A stretch of 64,000 bases of DNA from Acidobacteriota bacterium (GCA_003225555.1 QIAM01000001.1:60894-124893); one strand, 5' to 3'. Counted from the stretch's first letter, positions 43,526 through 53,436 are shown. The notes: generated by a model not told the origin, from the sequence alone. A program made the numbers and translations.

Positions 43526-43702
43526 TCAGGCGCTCTTTCCGTGGCACAGTCGCTGGAGTTCTTCAATCTTCTGATCCAAAACTACTTGCAGCTCCGCCCA
43601 TCCATCGTCTCCGCCCATCACTTGCAGATTGTCAAGATGTGTGCGGCTGTTCATGAGCGCATGCAACAGGTCTTGCATGGCTGCCTTTCTTACCGTCTCC
43701 AT
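43526..43702 (-). CDS. Small helical protein (not in ORF track)
   Basis: A 58-aa frame from ATG 43702: METVRKAAMQDLLHALMNSR, then LQVMGGDDGWAELQVVLDQK and a Leu/Glu-rich end. An internal ATG (43678) is an alternative start. The protein is helical and amphipathic, with no recognised family. It is another member of the short helical proteins scattered in this window. Its sense strand is supported by codon pattern better than the opposite-strand ORF 43541-43735. Confidence 0.5.
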   Translation of the reverse strand: METVRKAAMQDLLHALMNSRTHLDNLQVMGGDDGWAELQVVLDQKIEELQRLCHGKSA

Positions 43703-43810
43703 GAACGCATGATGGCAGGCGGTTACCGTTCTTGATACAAAAATCCCGGCATGGCCCTTATTGGCGCACTTTTCACTTCCTGAATTCGATTTTTCACGGT
43801 GGAGAGGCGG

Positions 43811-44863
43811 TTATTTCATGACTCCGCGCTGCGCAATCCCGATATTGTCGCGCGTGGAGTTCTTGACCATATACATCATGGCATCGGCCTGGCGGATGAT
43901 GTCATGCGCCTCGCGCGCATCGTGCGGATAAGTCGCCAGCCCGATCGACGCCCGCACGTTGAGATTCAATCCTTCTTCGCGGCAGAAATTGCTGGCCCGG
44001 AAGCCGTCCTGCAACCGCTTGGCAACCACCAGCGCCTGATCCTTCCCGGTTTGCGGAAGCAATACCACGAACTCATCCCCGCCATAGCGGAACGCAAAAT
44101 CGATCAGTCGCAGCTGAGCTTTAATGAGGTATCCAATCTCGGCTAGCAGCTTGCTTCCGATCAAATGACCGTGCGTGTCGTTCACCGACTTGAAGTGATC
44201 CAGATCGATGAACAGCACACTGAACTCGTATCCGAATCGCGACGAGCGGTAGACCTCAGTCTCCAGTGTCTTATAAAGATGGCGCGCGTTGTAGAGCCCG
44301 GTGCAGTCGTCCGTGATGGTGAGTTCCTGAATTCGCTCCACCCAGCGTGCATTCTCGATGGCGATGGCAGCGTAGTCGCAAAGCGATTGCAGGAAAAAGA
44401 CCTCCTGCTCTCCAAACCGCGACATGTCGACATTGACCAACTGAATCACGCCCAACACCCGCAGCTTTGACCGCAGCGGCACGCAGATAATCGAGCGCGT
44501 CTCCCATTTGGTGGCATCGTCGACACGGCTGGAAAAAAACGGATCGTTGCGCACATTGGGCACAATCCGCGCCTCGCCGTGCTTCGCCACCCAGCCCGCA
44601 ATGCCCTCGCCCACTTTCAGCCGGACATCCTTTAGCACGTCGGCTTTGTCTCCCACCGCAATGGCGAAATACAACTCATCCTGCTGTTCATCAACCATTA
44701 GCAGCGACCACGTATCCGGACGGAAATATTCCGCCATCTTTTCCATGATCGTTTGCAAAATGGAGTCGAGGTCCAGCGACGACGTCAGCGCCTTGGCGAC
44801 GTCGTGGAAGATGGTGAGCTCCTGGCTATGGCGCGTCAATTGAGTGCCGGTGGCCTCGGGCAT
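43811..44863 (-). CDS. GAF-GGDEF diguanylate cyclase
   Basis: A 350-aa protein from MPEATGTQLTRH at 44863: an N-terminal GAF sensor domain (DLDSILQTIMEKMAEYF ... GEGIAGWVAKHGEARIV ... IICVPLRSKLRVLGVIQLVN) and a C-terminal GGDEF domain. The active site is intact (FRYGGDEFVVLLP), and the RxxD inhibitory site (RLID) lies the canonical five residues upstream, so product feedback is expected. It makes cyclic di-GMP from GTP; the PilZ protein at 31.8 kb is a possible target. The GAF ligand is unknown. The track start at 44995 adds 44 residues upstream. Confidence 0.93.
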   Translation of the reverse strand: MPEATGTQLTRHSQELTIFHDVAKALTSSLDLDSILQTIMEKMAEYFRPDTWSLLMVDEQQDELYFAIAVGDKADVLKDVRLKVGEGIAGWVAKHGEARIVPNVRNDPFFSSRVDDATKWETRSIICVPLRSKLRVLGVIQLVNVDMSRFGEQEVFFLQSLCDYAAIAIENARWVERIQELTITDDCTGLYNARHLYKTLETEVYRSSRFGYEFSVLFIDLDHFKSVNDTHGHLIGSKLLAEIGYLIKAQLRLIDFAFRYGGDEFVVLLPQTGKDQALVVAKRLQDGFRASNFCREEGLNLNVRASIGLATYPHDAREAHDIIRQADAMMYMVKNSTRDNIGIAQRGVMK

Positions 44864-45200
44864 GCCGGAAATTCTTCCTATCCTCTGATTAGACGGGTGG
44901 TGTTCAAAAATTATATTCGTGACTTTCGAGGAGGGGCAATGAACGTTGGTAACCGGAACCCCTAAAGCCAACGGGATGAGGCAATTTCCCGGCACTGTTC
45001 AACCAACATCCGGTAGGACTCAGGTCGCCACCGGCTTCCCAAAAGGAGATTGACCGCAAGTGACTTTTGCCCTCGACTTCACTTCCCGTCTGCGCGCATC
45101 CCCTGTGCAGAAACCTTCACATTGACGAGACGACTGGGAGCGGTGAAAAATCCTCCAGCCTGCCTACTGGTGAAATTCTTCCTTGTGAGGAGCAAATCAG

Positions 45201-46502
45201 GTGAGAGCTACGTGTCTTCGCGGCGATCAAAAACTCTTGCAGACTCTGAATCTCCTCGCGGTCGTGGCAGTGACATTCGGCCTGATGGACGCAGCGCAAG
45301 CCCAAACCGTAAAAGAGATTGCAACTTTCCCCGGATACACCTTTGCCTTTGGTGGCCTGGCCTTCGACTCTGCCGGCAATCTCTACGGAACCACAAATAT
45401 CGGTGGCAGTGGGACGGTTTGCGGTCAAAACGGTTGCGGAACCGTCTTCGCATTGTCGCCAAACTCCAGCGGCGGCTGGACCGAAACCGTGCTCTACACC
45501 TTCACTGGCGTAAGCGACGGTGCGAATCCCCTCACCGGAGTCGTCCTCGACGCTGCCGGCAATCTTTACGGCACGACTCGGCACGGCGGATCGGCGAGCT
45601 GCGTATGCGGAAACGTCTATCGCTTGTCTCCAGCTGCCGGAGGTGGCTGGACGGAAACTGTGCTCTACAGCTTCACCGGCGGATCCGACGGAAGCTCGCC
45701 GGAAGGTACCGTGGTTCTCGACTCCAAGGGGAACATCTATGGCACCACCTACTCCGGAGGCAACTCCGGTTGCTTCGGTTCCGGTTGTGGCGTAGTTTTC
45801 AAGCTTTCCCCGACCTCCAATGGAGGCTGGAGTGAAACCGTCCTGCACACTTTCACAGGCGGAATCGACGGCTCCCATCCCCTCGGCTCCTTAGCCCTGC
45901 AAGGCACTACTCTCTACGGGGCGGCAGCCGCCGGTGGCATTCTGAACGCCTGCAACTACTATGGCTGCGGGGTGGTTTTCAAGATCGCCCGCTCTTCGAC
46001 CGGCTGGAAGGAAACCGTGCTCTACGCGTTTACTGGGGGACAGGACGGCTCGGATCCGGTCAGTGGAATTACTCTCGATTCTTCTGGCAACCTGGTGGGA
46101 GCGGCCAACCAAGGCGGCGTCAAGACTTCTCAATGCCCCTACGGCTGCGGCTTGACCTTCAAGCTGACGCCTTCCACGGGCTGGAGAGAGGTTGTTCTTT
46201 ACCGCTTCACTCATGGGAATGACGGCGCCTTTCCCGTGGGGCCGGTAACCCTGGATGCGGCCGGCAATGTCTTTGGCGAGACTATCAGCCCAAGCTGGTG
46301 CAACAGCTTCATCAGCCTTTGCGGCGTCGTCTACAAGTTGTCCTTGTCGAGCGCTGGCTGGCAGCCGAGCGCTCTCTACCAAATCCCCAGCGATTGGAAT
46401 TCATCCGGCAGTGTCGTACTCGATGCTGCGGGCAACATCTTCGGCATGGGAAACGGACCCTCCGAAACCGGAATCTCCGGAGTGTTCGAGATCACACCAT
46501 AA
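45201..46502 (+). CDS. Exported GloVer tandem-repeat protein
   Basis: A 433-aa secreted protein starting at GTG 45201 with GGAG upstream and a signal peptide (LLAVVAVTFGLMDAAQAQ). About seven tandem units of ~50 residues follow, each with GVVLDAAGNLYGTT..GG and G.VFKLSP..GGW.ETVLYSFTGG, the GloVer choice-of-anchor repeat (TIGR03803 by recollection). The repeats resemble propeller blades; surface display or secretion is likely, with unknown ligand. Convergent with the next gene across a shared hairpin. Confidence 0.88.
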   Translation: MRATCLRGDQKLLQTLNLLAVVAVTFGLMDAAQAQTVKEIATFPGYTFAFGGLAFDSAGNLYGTTNIGGSGTVCGQNGCGTVFALSPNSSGGWTETVLYTFTGVSDGANPLTGVVLDAAGNLYGTTRHGGSASCVCGNVYRLSPAAGGGWTETVLYSFTGGSDGSSPEGTVVLDSKGNIYGTTYSGGNSGCFGSGCGVVFKLSPTSNGGWSETVLHTFTGGIDGSHPLGSLALQGTTLYGAAAAGGILNACNYYGCGVVFKIARSSTGWKETVLYAFTGGQDGSDPVSGITLDSSGNLVGAANQGGVKTSQCPYGCGLTFKLTPSTGWREVVLYRFTHGNDGAFPVGPVTLDAAGNVFGETISPSWCNSFISLCGVVYKLSLSSAGWQPSALYQIPSDWNSSGSVVLDAAGNIFGMGNGPSETGISGVFEITP

Positions 46503-46527
46503 GCGTCAGAGTTCGTCCAGTGTACGG

Positions 46528-46554
46528 AGGGACAGCCGCTCTCCGGCTGTCCCT
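46528..46554. terminator. Bidirectional hairpin between convergent genes
   Basis: An 11-bp perfect stem (AGGGACAGCCG / CGGCTGTCCCT, 5-nt loop), 25 bp after the GloVer gene and 35 bp after the minus-strand gene ends. It shares its arms with the 3940 hairpin, so a dispersed repeat seems to serve as terminator here. The T-tract is short. Confidence 0.6.
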
Positions 46555-46588
46555 TCCGGTTCACCGTCGCTCATGGTCGTGCCATGCA

Positions 46589-47743
46589 CTACCAGTATTT
46601 CTTCAGCACATCAAGCACCGGACTGGTACTTCCATCCGGGCGAATGATCCAGAGCCCGCGGCATTGTGCATTCGCCGGGCGTGTGGGACTTCCCTCCGCG
46701 CTGGCAATCGGCGCGTATTGTCCGTTCTCTTTGCACTCGTTGTCATACAGGTTCCAGAAAAAGGCTCCATAGATGCCGGCAGCTTTGGCGGTGCTGAGAA
46801 TCGCTTCCGTGCGCCATGTTGCCTGGCCGGAAAGCTCATTCTCGAACAGTCCGTATTCGGAGATCAGGACCCGGCGTGTGCCCAGCCCTTGCGGATCGGG
46901 CGCGAACTTTTCGATCGTCTGCAGAGCCTGATTGAGGTTCTGCTGCACCGATTGCGCGTCGGAACCGTCCAACGTCGCATCGTACGACGAATATGTGAGC
47001 ATATCCGCATTGACCTGTGGCACCACCGCGTTGATGACGCGCCTCAATCCCTGCTGGGCGTAATCGAGCACGCGGTTGACCTCCACCCCATTGAGGACGC
47101 GGACACTCGAATCATTGGCCTCGTTTCGGGCACGAGTTACACCTCGCTGGCGAGCGGACAGCCAGGCAATGAGATCGTCCAGCACATTCTGAGGAATGTC
47201 TCCGGTTGTGTTTCCCAGGTACTCCGCGAACCCGTCGGTTTCCCAGTTCTTCAAGATGAAAGTCTTCCCTGACCCGGAAAAATGCGAATACAGATACTTC
47301 GTGAGTTCGTAGAACTCGTTCTCTTCCGCCCCGAGCCGGTCCGGCGACTGAGCAATCCCTTGCACCCGGTCGGCATTGGCGAACGTGAAGGTAGTCATGA
47401 CGATAGTCTTGAATGGCATGTGAAAGACCTGGTCGTAAGGTCCGGTCTGGGCCACTCCGGCAATCCCGGCAGGATCGGACGCCGGCCAGCTCTTCGTCGA
47501 TTGGTCCGGGTAGTCGTTGCGAAACCACGGAGTCAGATAAATAAAGATGGAGTCAGCGCCGAGATCCTGGATCTTCTGCGCCCCCTCCAGTAAGTAGTTA
47601 TTCTGCGTGAATCGGTATCTCCCATCGACATGAGCGACTCCGGCCGTGAATCGGTTTGAAACCGGTCCTCCTCCGCTGCCTACGCCGCACCCCATGGCGA
47701 CCACGATCAGGGCTATGCTACTGATCAGCAATGACTTCTTCAT
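46589..47743 (-). CDS. Glycosidase-like (TIM-barrel) lipoprotein
   Basis: A 384-aa protein with a signal ending in a probable lipobox (VVAMGCGVGSGG), so it may be lipid-anchored. The body reads as a (beta/alpha)8 glycoside hydrolase of clan GH-A type: early strand FTAGVAHVDG, FILKNWETDGF (possible acid/base Glu) and RRVLISEYGLFEN (possible nucleophile Glu), with GAFFWNLYDNEC near the end. The family number and substrate are not recognised. It is monocistronic. Confidence 0.7.
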   Translation of the reverse strand: MKKSLLISSIALIVVAMGCGVGSGGGPVSNRFTAGVAHVDGRYRFTQNNYLLEGAQKIQDLGADSIFIYLTPWFRNDYPDQSTKSWPASDPAGIAGVAQTGPYDQVFHMPFKTIVMTTFTFANADRVQGIAQSPDRLGAEENEFYELTKYLYSHFSGSGKTFILKNWETDGFAEYLGNTTGDIPQNVLDDLIAWLSARQRGVTRARNEANDSSVRVLNGVEVNRVLDYAQQGLRRVINAVVPQVNADMLTYSSYDATLDGSDAQSVQQNLNQALQTIEKFAPDPQGLGTRRVLISEYGLFENELSGQATWRTEAILSTAKAAGIYGAFFWNLYDNECKENGQYAPIASAEGSPTRPANAQCRGLWIIRPDGSTSPVLDVLKKYW

Positions 47744-48131
47744 GTGAGCTCTCCCCTTGAGTACTCAGGCCGAATCTGGACACACCACCGCCCAAGCGGA
47801 AATCCCGGGATAGCATCCTTAGGGGAAACCAGGTAGAAGGTGATCAGGAAAGACCTGAGATTGTGAGTTGGTGGGCTGTATGCTACTCACAGACTCTCAA
47901 TCGACAAAGTCTGAGTAGTACGGGAACCTTCCGGGGAGGGACACAAGGGCAGGTACTAAGACCTTCCAGTACGCTTGTCGCAGTGAATGGAGGAAGAAAA
48001 CACCCGGTGGCGTCAACCTAGTTGTTTTGGGGGATGCCCGCAATCACGAGGCTTTGTCATTGCCATGAGCCGGGTGCCCCACATCTCGCCGCCTTTGCGA
48101 GATGTGGGCTTCGCATTTGACTGCTCGCATT
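47744..48131. other. Gap with no supported gene
   Basis: About 390 bp between divergent genes. It holds the 48078-48108 hairpin near its right end. I see no credible ORF, and no clear promoter could be named. Confidence 0.5.
48078..48108. repeat. 12-bp palindrome CCCACATCTCGC
   Basis: Perfect 12-bp arms (CCCACATCTCGC / GCGAGATGTGGG) around a 7-nt loop, without a T-tract. The strict symmetry suggests a REP-type element or protein-binding site; I recall similar strings as interspersed elements in Acidobacteria genomes. It is just upstream of the 48132 gene. Confidence 0.55.
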
Positions 48132-48581
48132 ATGCTGTTACCCATGGACCACCGCCGAATTCGCCTTCTTGCATTTTTCCTGAGCATCTCTCTGGGGGCA
48201 CTATTGCTCCTCGCATCTCCCCAAACCAAAACCGCGTCCCCCGACCCCGGGACCATTCCCGTGATCGACGGCGCCCTCGGCTCTTGCTCCGCCGACTTCA
48301 CCGTCACCGACACAGCCGGAGCCCCTGTCTACAACGCCAAGATTCGCGTTCATATCGCCTACGGCTTCATGAACGCACGCAAGTTAGATCTGGAAGTAGG
48401 GACCAACGCCGACGGCAAGGCCCGCTTCGAAGGCCTGCCCAACAAACTCAAGCACGGCGGCCTCACCTTTTACGCCAGCCACGACGACCAGGAGGGATCC
48501 GCCTTCGTCGACCCAGCGACCACCTGCAAGGCTCAGCTCAAAATGACTCTCCAAACGGCGGCGACCAAGAAACCGGAATAG
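48132..48581 (+). CDS. Exported hypothetical protein with Ig-like domain
   Basis: From ATG 48132 (or 48144, MDHRRIRLLAFFLSISLG) the protein is 145-149 aa with a signal peptide. The mature part (SADFTVTDTAGAPVYNAKIRVHI ... TNADGKARFEGLP) reads as a carboxypeptidase-regulatory / Ig-like domain with a probable disulfide (Cys before SADF and TTCKAQL). It could be a periplasmic or surface protein. Function unknown. The track start at 48102 overlaps the palindrome and is unlikely. Confidence 0.7.
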   Translation: MLLPMDHRRIRLLAFFLSISLGALLLLASPQTKTASPDPGTIPVIDGALGSCSADFTVTDTAGAPVYNAKIRVHIAYGFMNARKLDLEVGTNADGKARFEGLPNKLKHGGLTFYASHDDQEGSAFVDPATTCKAQLKMTLQTAATKKPE

Positions 48582-48742
48582 GGATGCTTGATCCCGCTTC
48601 CGTCGTCACAGGGCTTAAACTCGCCGTCGCTATCAGAATGCGCCGGGGTGCTAGAACGGTTGCGAGTAGCGCGTGCGTCAAGCTTGGCCTATGATTATTT
48701 CGTGCACATGCGGGCTGAAATCATTCCGCCCGCGGAGTCGGC

Positions 48743-49873
48743 GTGGGAACCTTCGGAGAAAAGTTTCGCAAAGAGCGCGAGCGGCGTGGCTTCTCGCTCG
48801 ATGACGTTTCCAACGTCACCAAGATCGGCTCGCGCATGCTCAAAGCCATCGAAGACGAACACTTCGATCAGCTTCCCGGCGGCGTCTTTAATAAAGGATT
48901 CATTCGCGCCTATGCCCGGCATCTCGGACTCAACGACGAAGAGGCCATAACCGAATATCTCGCCGCCTTGCGCGAGGCGCAAGTCGAGGCGCAAAACTCT
49001 TCCACACCCGCCCCGCTACCACCTGCGCGCAGAACTGCCGATGCCAGTCAAACAAAGTCCAATGCAGCCCAGGTTTCTCGCTCGGCAGTGAAGCCGCCTG
49101 CCGCCCAGCCCAAAACCGAAGTCGCCGGGGATGGGCGGGAGGAACTCCCCGAATTGCAACTACCCAACGCCGAACACATTCGACGGCGGCGGCCGGCGTT
49201 TGGGAGCAATGGCGCGGCGGTTCCGTGGACAGTGCCGGCGCTAGTAGTGCTGCTAGTACTGATTGGAATCCTTCTATGGAACCGTCACTCGCGCAGCGAT
49301 CGTGCGGCGCCAGAGAACGCAACTCACGCCACTCCTTCCAATTCGATATCGTCGGCTCCGGCCACGACCGGAAGCGCTTCTTCCAGGCCGCGACCAACTG
49401 AAACAGTTAGCGCGGCCACCCCTGCTGCGCCAGCCCAGCAGCCCGCGCCCGCACCAACTGCGGCACCGGTTTCGCGCGCGTCTACGAGGGAATCTGCTCC
49501 TGCGGGCGCCAATGACGTCACGATTCGAAATTCCAAGCCGCGCCAATCAGCCGCCACAACGCCGGAACCTGCGCCCGGGCTCAAACTGGTCATCCGCGCC
49601 GCCGAAAATTCCTGGGTCTCCGTCGTCGCCGATGGACAACACGTCACCCAGGAGACCCTGATTGCTCCCGCCCACACTTCCACCCGCGCCAGCCGCGAGA
49701 TCATCGTCAAGGTCGGTAACGCGGCAGGAGTAAGTTTCCTGCTGAACGGCAAGGAATTCTCCGCCCAGGGCAACGAAGCTGAGGTCAAGACTTTTGTCTT
49801 CGACAACACCGGCATGAGGACGGTTGCATCCGGACCAGGCCCGGTACCCACCGCCGACACCACCAACCAGTGA
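48743..49873 (+). CDS. rodZ: RodZ-like protein (HTH_25, membrane segment, RodZ C-terminal domain)
   Basis: A 376-aa protein starting at GTG 48743. The N-terminal ~75 residues are the RodZ-type helix-turn-helix (FGEKFRKERERRGFSLDDVSNVTKIGSRMLKAIEDEHF...PGGVFNKGFIRAYARHLGL). One membrane helix lies near 155-175 (VPALVVLLVLIGILLW), followed by a long Pro/Ala/Ser-rich periplasmic linker and a DUF4115-like domain (LKLVIRAAENSWVSVVADGQHV ... LLNGKEFSAQGNEAEVKTF). RodZ links MreB to the wall-synthesis machinery and sets cell shape. No mre genes are adjacent. Confidence 0.85.
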   Translation: MGTFGEKFRKERERRGFSLDDVSNVTKIGSRMLKAIEDEHFDQLPGGVFNKGFIRAYARHLGLNDEEAITEYLAALREAQVEAQNSSTPAPLPPARRTADASQTKSNAAQVSRSAVKPPAAQPKTEVAGDGREELPELQLPNAEHIRRRRPAFGSNGAAVPWTVPALVVLLVLIGILLWNRHSRSDRAAPENATHATPSNSISSAPATTGSASSRPRPTETVSAATPAAPAQQPAPAPTAAPVSRASTRESAPAGANDVTIRNSKPRQSAATTPEPAPGLKLVIRAAENSWVSVVADGQHVTQETLIAPAHTSTRASREIIVKVGNAAGVSFLLNGKEFSAQGNEAEVKTFVFDNTGMRTVASGPGPVPTADTTNQ

Positions 49874-50134
49874 CAAAAGCGATCTGCATCTTGCCTGGCG
49901 ATTAACACCGTCCACCCCTGCAATTCCGCTTTTGAACTCATCCTTCGACACTCAGGCCTAAAATCATTGCGCCCCCACGGGGTGTCTGTTAGCCTTTTTG
50001 GGATCGCTTTTCGATGCGATCGCTTGTGTTTGATCGGTCTGCGGCCGCGCGGATTGCCGCCTGTCACGCCAGCATTACGGCCCAAGTTTGTCCGACATCG
50101 ACATGGAATGACATGAATTAAGGAGACACATCAC

Positions 50135-51319
50135 TTGCCCTCAAAGAACCGCATTTTATTTACTTCCGAATCTGTGACCGAAGGCCATCCCGATAAGATC
50201 GCCGACCAGATTTCCGACGCTATTCTCGACGCCTGCCTCACCGAAGATTCCACCAGTCGCGTCGCCTGCGAAACCCTCACCGCCACCGGCCTGGTCGTCA
50301 TCGCCGGAGAAATCACCACCAAAGCCTACGTCGATTTTCAAAACGTGGTGCGCGGCACCGTGCAGGCCATCGGCTACGACAATGCCCTCCACGGATTCGA
50401 CTGCAACACGTGCGCCGTCATCTCCAGCATCAACAAGCAGTCCGGCGACATCGCCATGGGCGTAGACACCGGCGGCGCCGGCGACCAGGGAATGATGTTC
50501 GGATACGCGTGCAATGAGACCGCGGAGTTGATGCCGGCTCCGATCTCGCTGGCGCACAAGCTAACCATGCGGCTCTCGCAGGCCCGCAAGAATGGAACCC
50601 TTCCCTTCCTTCGTCCCGATGGCAAATCCCAGGTCACAGTCGAATATGACGCGAATGGCAAAGTCGCTCGCGTGGATGCGGTCGTTATTTCTACGCAGCA
50701 CGCCGAGACCGTGGGCAACGACGAACTGCGGGCGGGCATTTTGAAGCATGTAATCCAGGCCGTGATTCCGCCGCATCTGCTCGATGAGTACACGCACTAC
50801 CACATCAATCCCACGGGAAGGTTCGTGATTGGCGGACCCATGGGAGATACGGGACTGACCGGCCGCAAGATCATCGTCGACACCTACGGCGGAATGGGCC
50901 GTCACGGCGGCGGCGCCTTCAGCGGCAAAGATCCGACCAAGGTCGACCGTTCGGCTGCCTACATGGCGCGCCACATCGCGAAGAACATCGTGGCCGGCGG
51001 TCTGGCCGATCGCTGCGAAGTGCAACTTGCCTACGCCATCGGCGTGGCCAAACCGGTTAGCGTGCGCGTTGACACATTCGGATCAGCGAAAGTCGACGAG
51101 TCGACCATTCCCGATCTGATTCGAGCGCACTTCAAGCTGACTCCCCGTGGCATCATCGAATCGCTCGACCTGCGCCGGCCGATCTATAAGAAGACAGCCG
51201 CCTACGGCCACTTCGGCCGCAACGATCCTGACTTCACCTGGGAGGCGACCGACAAAGCGGCCAATCTGGCCAGCGATGCCGGCTTGCGGGAACCCGTAGC
51301 GCAAACGCTTCGCAAGTAG
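50135..51319 (+). CDS. metK: S-adenosylmethionine synthetase
   Basis: Makes SAM from methionine and ATP. The 394-aa protein starts at TTG 50135 with AAGGAG upstream. Signatures are [37 protein letters not shown] and the P-loop-like [19 protein letters not shown]. Length is standard. The 260-bp upstream gap has GC-rich palindromic bits, but I could not fit a known SAM riboswitch to it. ahcY lies 232 bp downstream on the same strand. Confidence 0.97.
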   Translation: MPSKNRILFTSESVTEGHPDKIADQISDAILDACLTEDSTSRVACETLTATGLVVIAGEITTKAYVDFQNVVRGTVQAIGYDNALHGFDCNTCAVISSINKQSGDIAMGVDTGGAGDQGMMFGYACNETAELMPAPISLAHKLTMRLSQARKNGTLPFLRPDGKSQVTVEYDANGKVARVDAVVISTQHAETVGNDELRAGILKHVIQAVIPPHLLDEYTHYHINPTGRFVIGGPMGDTGLTGRKIIVDTYGGMGRHGGGAFSGKDPTKVDRSAAYMARHIAKNIVAGGLADRCEVQLAYAIGVAKPVSVRVDTFGSAKVDESTIPDLIRAHFKLTPRGIIESLDLRRPIYKKTAAYGHFGRNDPDFTWEATDKAANLASDAGLREPVAQTLRK

Positions 51320-51551
51320 ATTTTCTCCGAACGCAGAGTTCGCCGAGAAATTCCGCAGAGGACGCTGAGAGTTCGCGAACCAAAGTGCCATTCCGGGCCT
51401 GGGCCGAAAGCTCATGCCCGGAAGAGCAATTCGGCATACTGACCCAATTGCACGGTTCGTGTATCCTGCGAAGATGATGCACGCCAGCAAATCATTTCTG
51501 GCAATTAACTGATTTTTTTCTGCGCATAACTCGCGCCACTGAGGAGAAGTA

Positions 51552-52823
51552 ATGTCGACCGCAGCAATCAATTGCGATATCAAGAACGTCGAACTGGCGG
51601 ATCTGGGGAAAAAGCGCATCGAGTGGGCCAACCAGTCCATGAAGGTGCTGCAGATCATCCGCAAGGAATTCATCAAGAACCAGCCGCTGAAAGGGGTTCG
51701 TATCTCGGCCTGCCTGCACATCACGGCTGAGACCGCGAACCTGGGCATCTGCCTGCGCGACGGCGGAGCGGAGGTCGTCCTCTGCGCCTCAAATCCGCTC
51801 TCGACGCAGGACGACGTCGCTGCCAGCCTGGTGCGCGATCACAGCATCCCCGTCTTCGCCATCAAAGGCGAAGACAACGATACTTACTACAACCACATCC
51901 TCGCTGCCATCGATCACAAGCCGCATATCACGATGGACGACGGCGCCGACCTGGTCACGATCCTGCACACCAAGCGCACCGACGCCCTCGAAGGCGTAAT
52001 CGGCGGAACCGAAGAGACCACCACCGGCGTGATCCGCCTGCGTGCGATGGCCAAGGAAGGCGTGCTCAAGTTCCCCATCGTCGCCGTCAACGACGCCGAC
52101 ACCAAGCATCTGTTCGACAACCGCTACGGCACCGGACAATCCACCATCGACGGCATCATTCGCGCCACGAACTTCCTGCTGGCCGGATCGAAGTTCGTAG
52201 TCGCCGGTTACGGATGGTGCGGCCGCGGACTCGCCAGCCGCGCGCGCGGCGCCGGAGCCGAAGTCATCATCACCGAAGTCGATCCCACCAAGGCGCTCGA
52301 AGCCGTGATGGACGGCTTCCGCGTTATGTCGATGACTGAAGCGGCCAAACTCGGCGACGTCTTTTGCACCGTCACCGGGAACAAGAGCGTGCTGACTAAA
52401 GAACATTTTGCGTTGATGAAGGACGGAGCCATCATCTCCAACTCCGGCCACTTCAATGTTGAAATCGATATTCCCGCGCTCGAAAATATGTCGTCATCGA
52501 AGCGGACAACTCGGAATTTTGTGGACGAGTACTCACTGAAAGATGGCCGCAAGATCAACCTGCTCGGCGAAGGCCGTCTCATCAATCTCGCCGCCGCCGA
52601 AGGCCACCCCGCCTCGGTGATGGACATGAGCTTTGCCGACCAGGCGCTCTCCGTCGAGTACATGGTCCGCAATGCCAAGAACCTCGAGAAGACCGTCTAC
52701 AAAGTCCCCGACGATCTCGACAAGCGGGTCGCGCGCTTGAAGCTCGAGTCAATGGGCATCAAGATCGACCGCCTCACCCCTGACCAGGAAGAATATCTGG
52801 CCGGCTGGTCCGAAGGAACATAG
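51552..52823 (+). CDS. ahcY: Adenosylhomocysteinase
   Basis: NAD-dependent hydrolysis of S-adenosylhomocysteine to adenosine and homocysteine, clearing the product of SAM-dependent methylation. The 423-aa protein starts at ATG 51552 (GAGGAGAAGTA upstream). It contains [28 protein letters not shown], the NAD loop [17 protein letters not shown] and [13 protein letters not shown]. It is the shorter, prokaryotic form without the long insertion. With metK it forms a small methyl-cycle locus; a hairpin terminator follows. Confidence 0.97.
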   Translation: MSTAAINCDIKNVELADLGKKRIEWANQSMKVLQIIRKEFIKNQPLKGVRISACLHITAETANLGICLRDGGAEVVLCASNPLSTQDDVAASLVRDHSIPVFAIKGEDNDTYYNHILAAIDHKPHITMDDGADLVTILHTKRTDALEGVIGGTEETTTGVIRLRAMAKEGVLKFPIVAVNDADTKHLFDNRYGTGQSTIDGIIRATNFLLAGSKFVVAGYGWCGRGLASRARGAGAEVIITEVDPTKALEAVMDGFRVMSMTEAAKLGDVFCTVTGNKSVLTKEHFALMKDGAIISNSGHFNVEIDIPALENMSSSKRTTRNFVDEYSLKDGRKINLLGEGRLINLAAAEGHPASVMDMSFADQALSVEYMVRNAKNLEKTVYKVPDDLDKRVARLKLESMGIKIDRLTPDQEEYLAGWSEGT

Positions 52824-52857
52824 CAAATGTGGCGCGGGCGCTCGCTCGCGGGCTTTT

Positions 52858-52889
52858 GAGGGGCGGCGCAAGCCGCCCCTTCTGTTCTT
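52858..52889 (+). terminator. Hairpin terminator after ahcY
   Basis: A 10-bp stem (GAGGGGCGGC-gcaa-GCCGCCCCTT, last pair G-T) followed by TCTGTTCTTTC. It belongs to the same GCGGGCG/GGGGCGGC repeat class as 54759. Confidence 0.75.
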
Positions 52890-52926
52890 TCAGCGAGACC
52901 CTATCCCAATTTGAGCGCCAGTTTAC

Positions 52927-53295
52927 TCACTTTGACTTGGTTTGCCACAGGCCCAGAACGGAGCCCGTCGGATCCCGGATGAAGCTAAACCACCCCATGC
53001 CGGTCACTTCCGTGACATCCTTCATGACCTCGGCACCTAGCGATTTCGCTTTCTTCGTCGCGGCGTGAATATCGTCCACCGCAACGTAGGCGAGCCAACC
53101 TGAGGGTCCGGCCGGAACCTGTTTCATAATGCCGCCACCCGTGCCCTCTCCTACCTTAATGATGGTGTAGGTACCCTGGGGCACGGCGGGGTTTGGCATC
53201 TCTTCCAATTGCCACTGAAATAGCTTCGAATAGAACATCTTTGCCTTCTCTGGGTCCGGTGTGTTCAGTTCCACATGGACGAATGAGTTTGCCAT
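52927..53295 (-). CDS. VOC-superfamily (glyoxalase/bleomycin-resistance-like) protein
   Basis: A 122-aa VOC protein with the beta-alpha-beta-beta-beta modules: MANSFVHVELNTPDPEKAKMFYSKLFQW and LAYVAVDDIHAATKKAKSLGAEVMKDVTEVTGMGWFSFIRDPTGSVLGLWQ. Potential metal ligands (His7, Glu9 and others) are present, but the reaction cannot be read from this general fold. It is near the ArsR/SDR pair but convergent with ahcY. Confidence 0.85.
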   Translation of the reverse strand: MANSFVHVELNTPDPEKAKMFYSKLFQWQLEEMPNPAVPQGTYTIIKVGEGTGGGIMKQVPAGPSGWLAYVAVDDIHAATKKAKSLGAEVMKDVTEVTGMGWFSFIRDPTGSVLGLWQTKSK

Positions 53296-53436
53296 GATTT
53301 CTCCTTCCTAAGTCGTGGCAGATAGTTGTGCTTCGTTGATGAAGTTGGGAACAATGTGACTGTCAGTTCTATGGGATGACATTGTTGCGCACCAAGTTGG
53401 CGGGAGGAAGGTGGAATCCACTGTTTACTGGCTCAA

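Noticed and set aside
49874-50134. SAM riboswitch upstream of metK
   Set aside because: Short GC-rich palindromes exist, but I could not fit a SAM-I, SAM-II or SAH consensus by eye; a covariance-model (Infernal) search would decide.
51083-51748. 221-aa minus-strand ORF over the metK-ahcY junction
   Set aside because: It spans two well-supported plus-strand genes and the gap between them, and has no recognisable domain.
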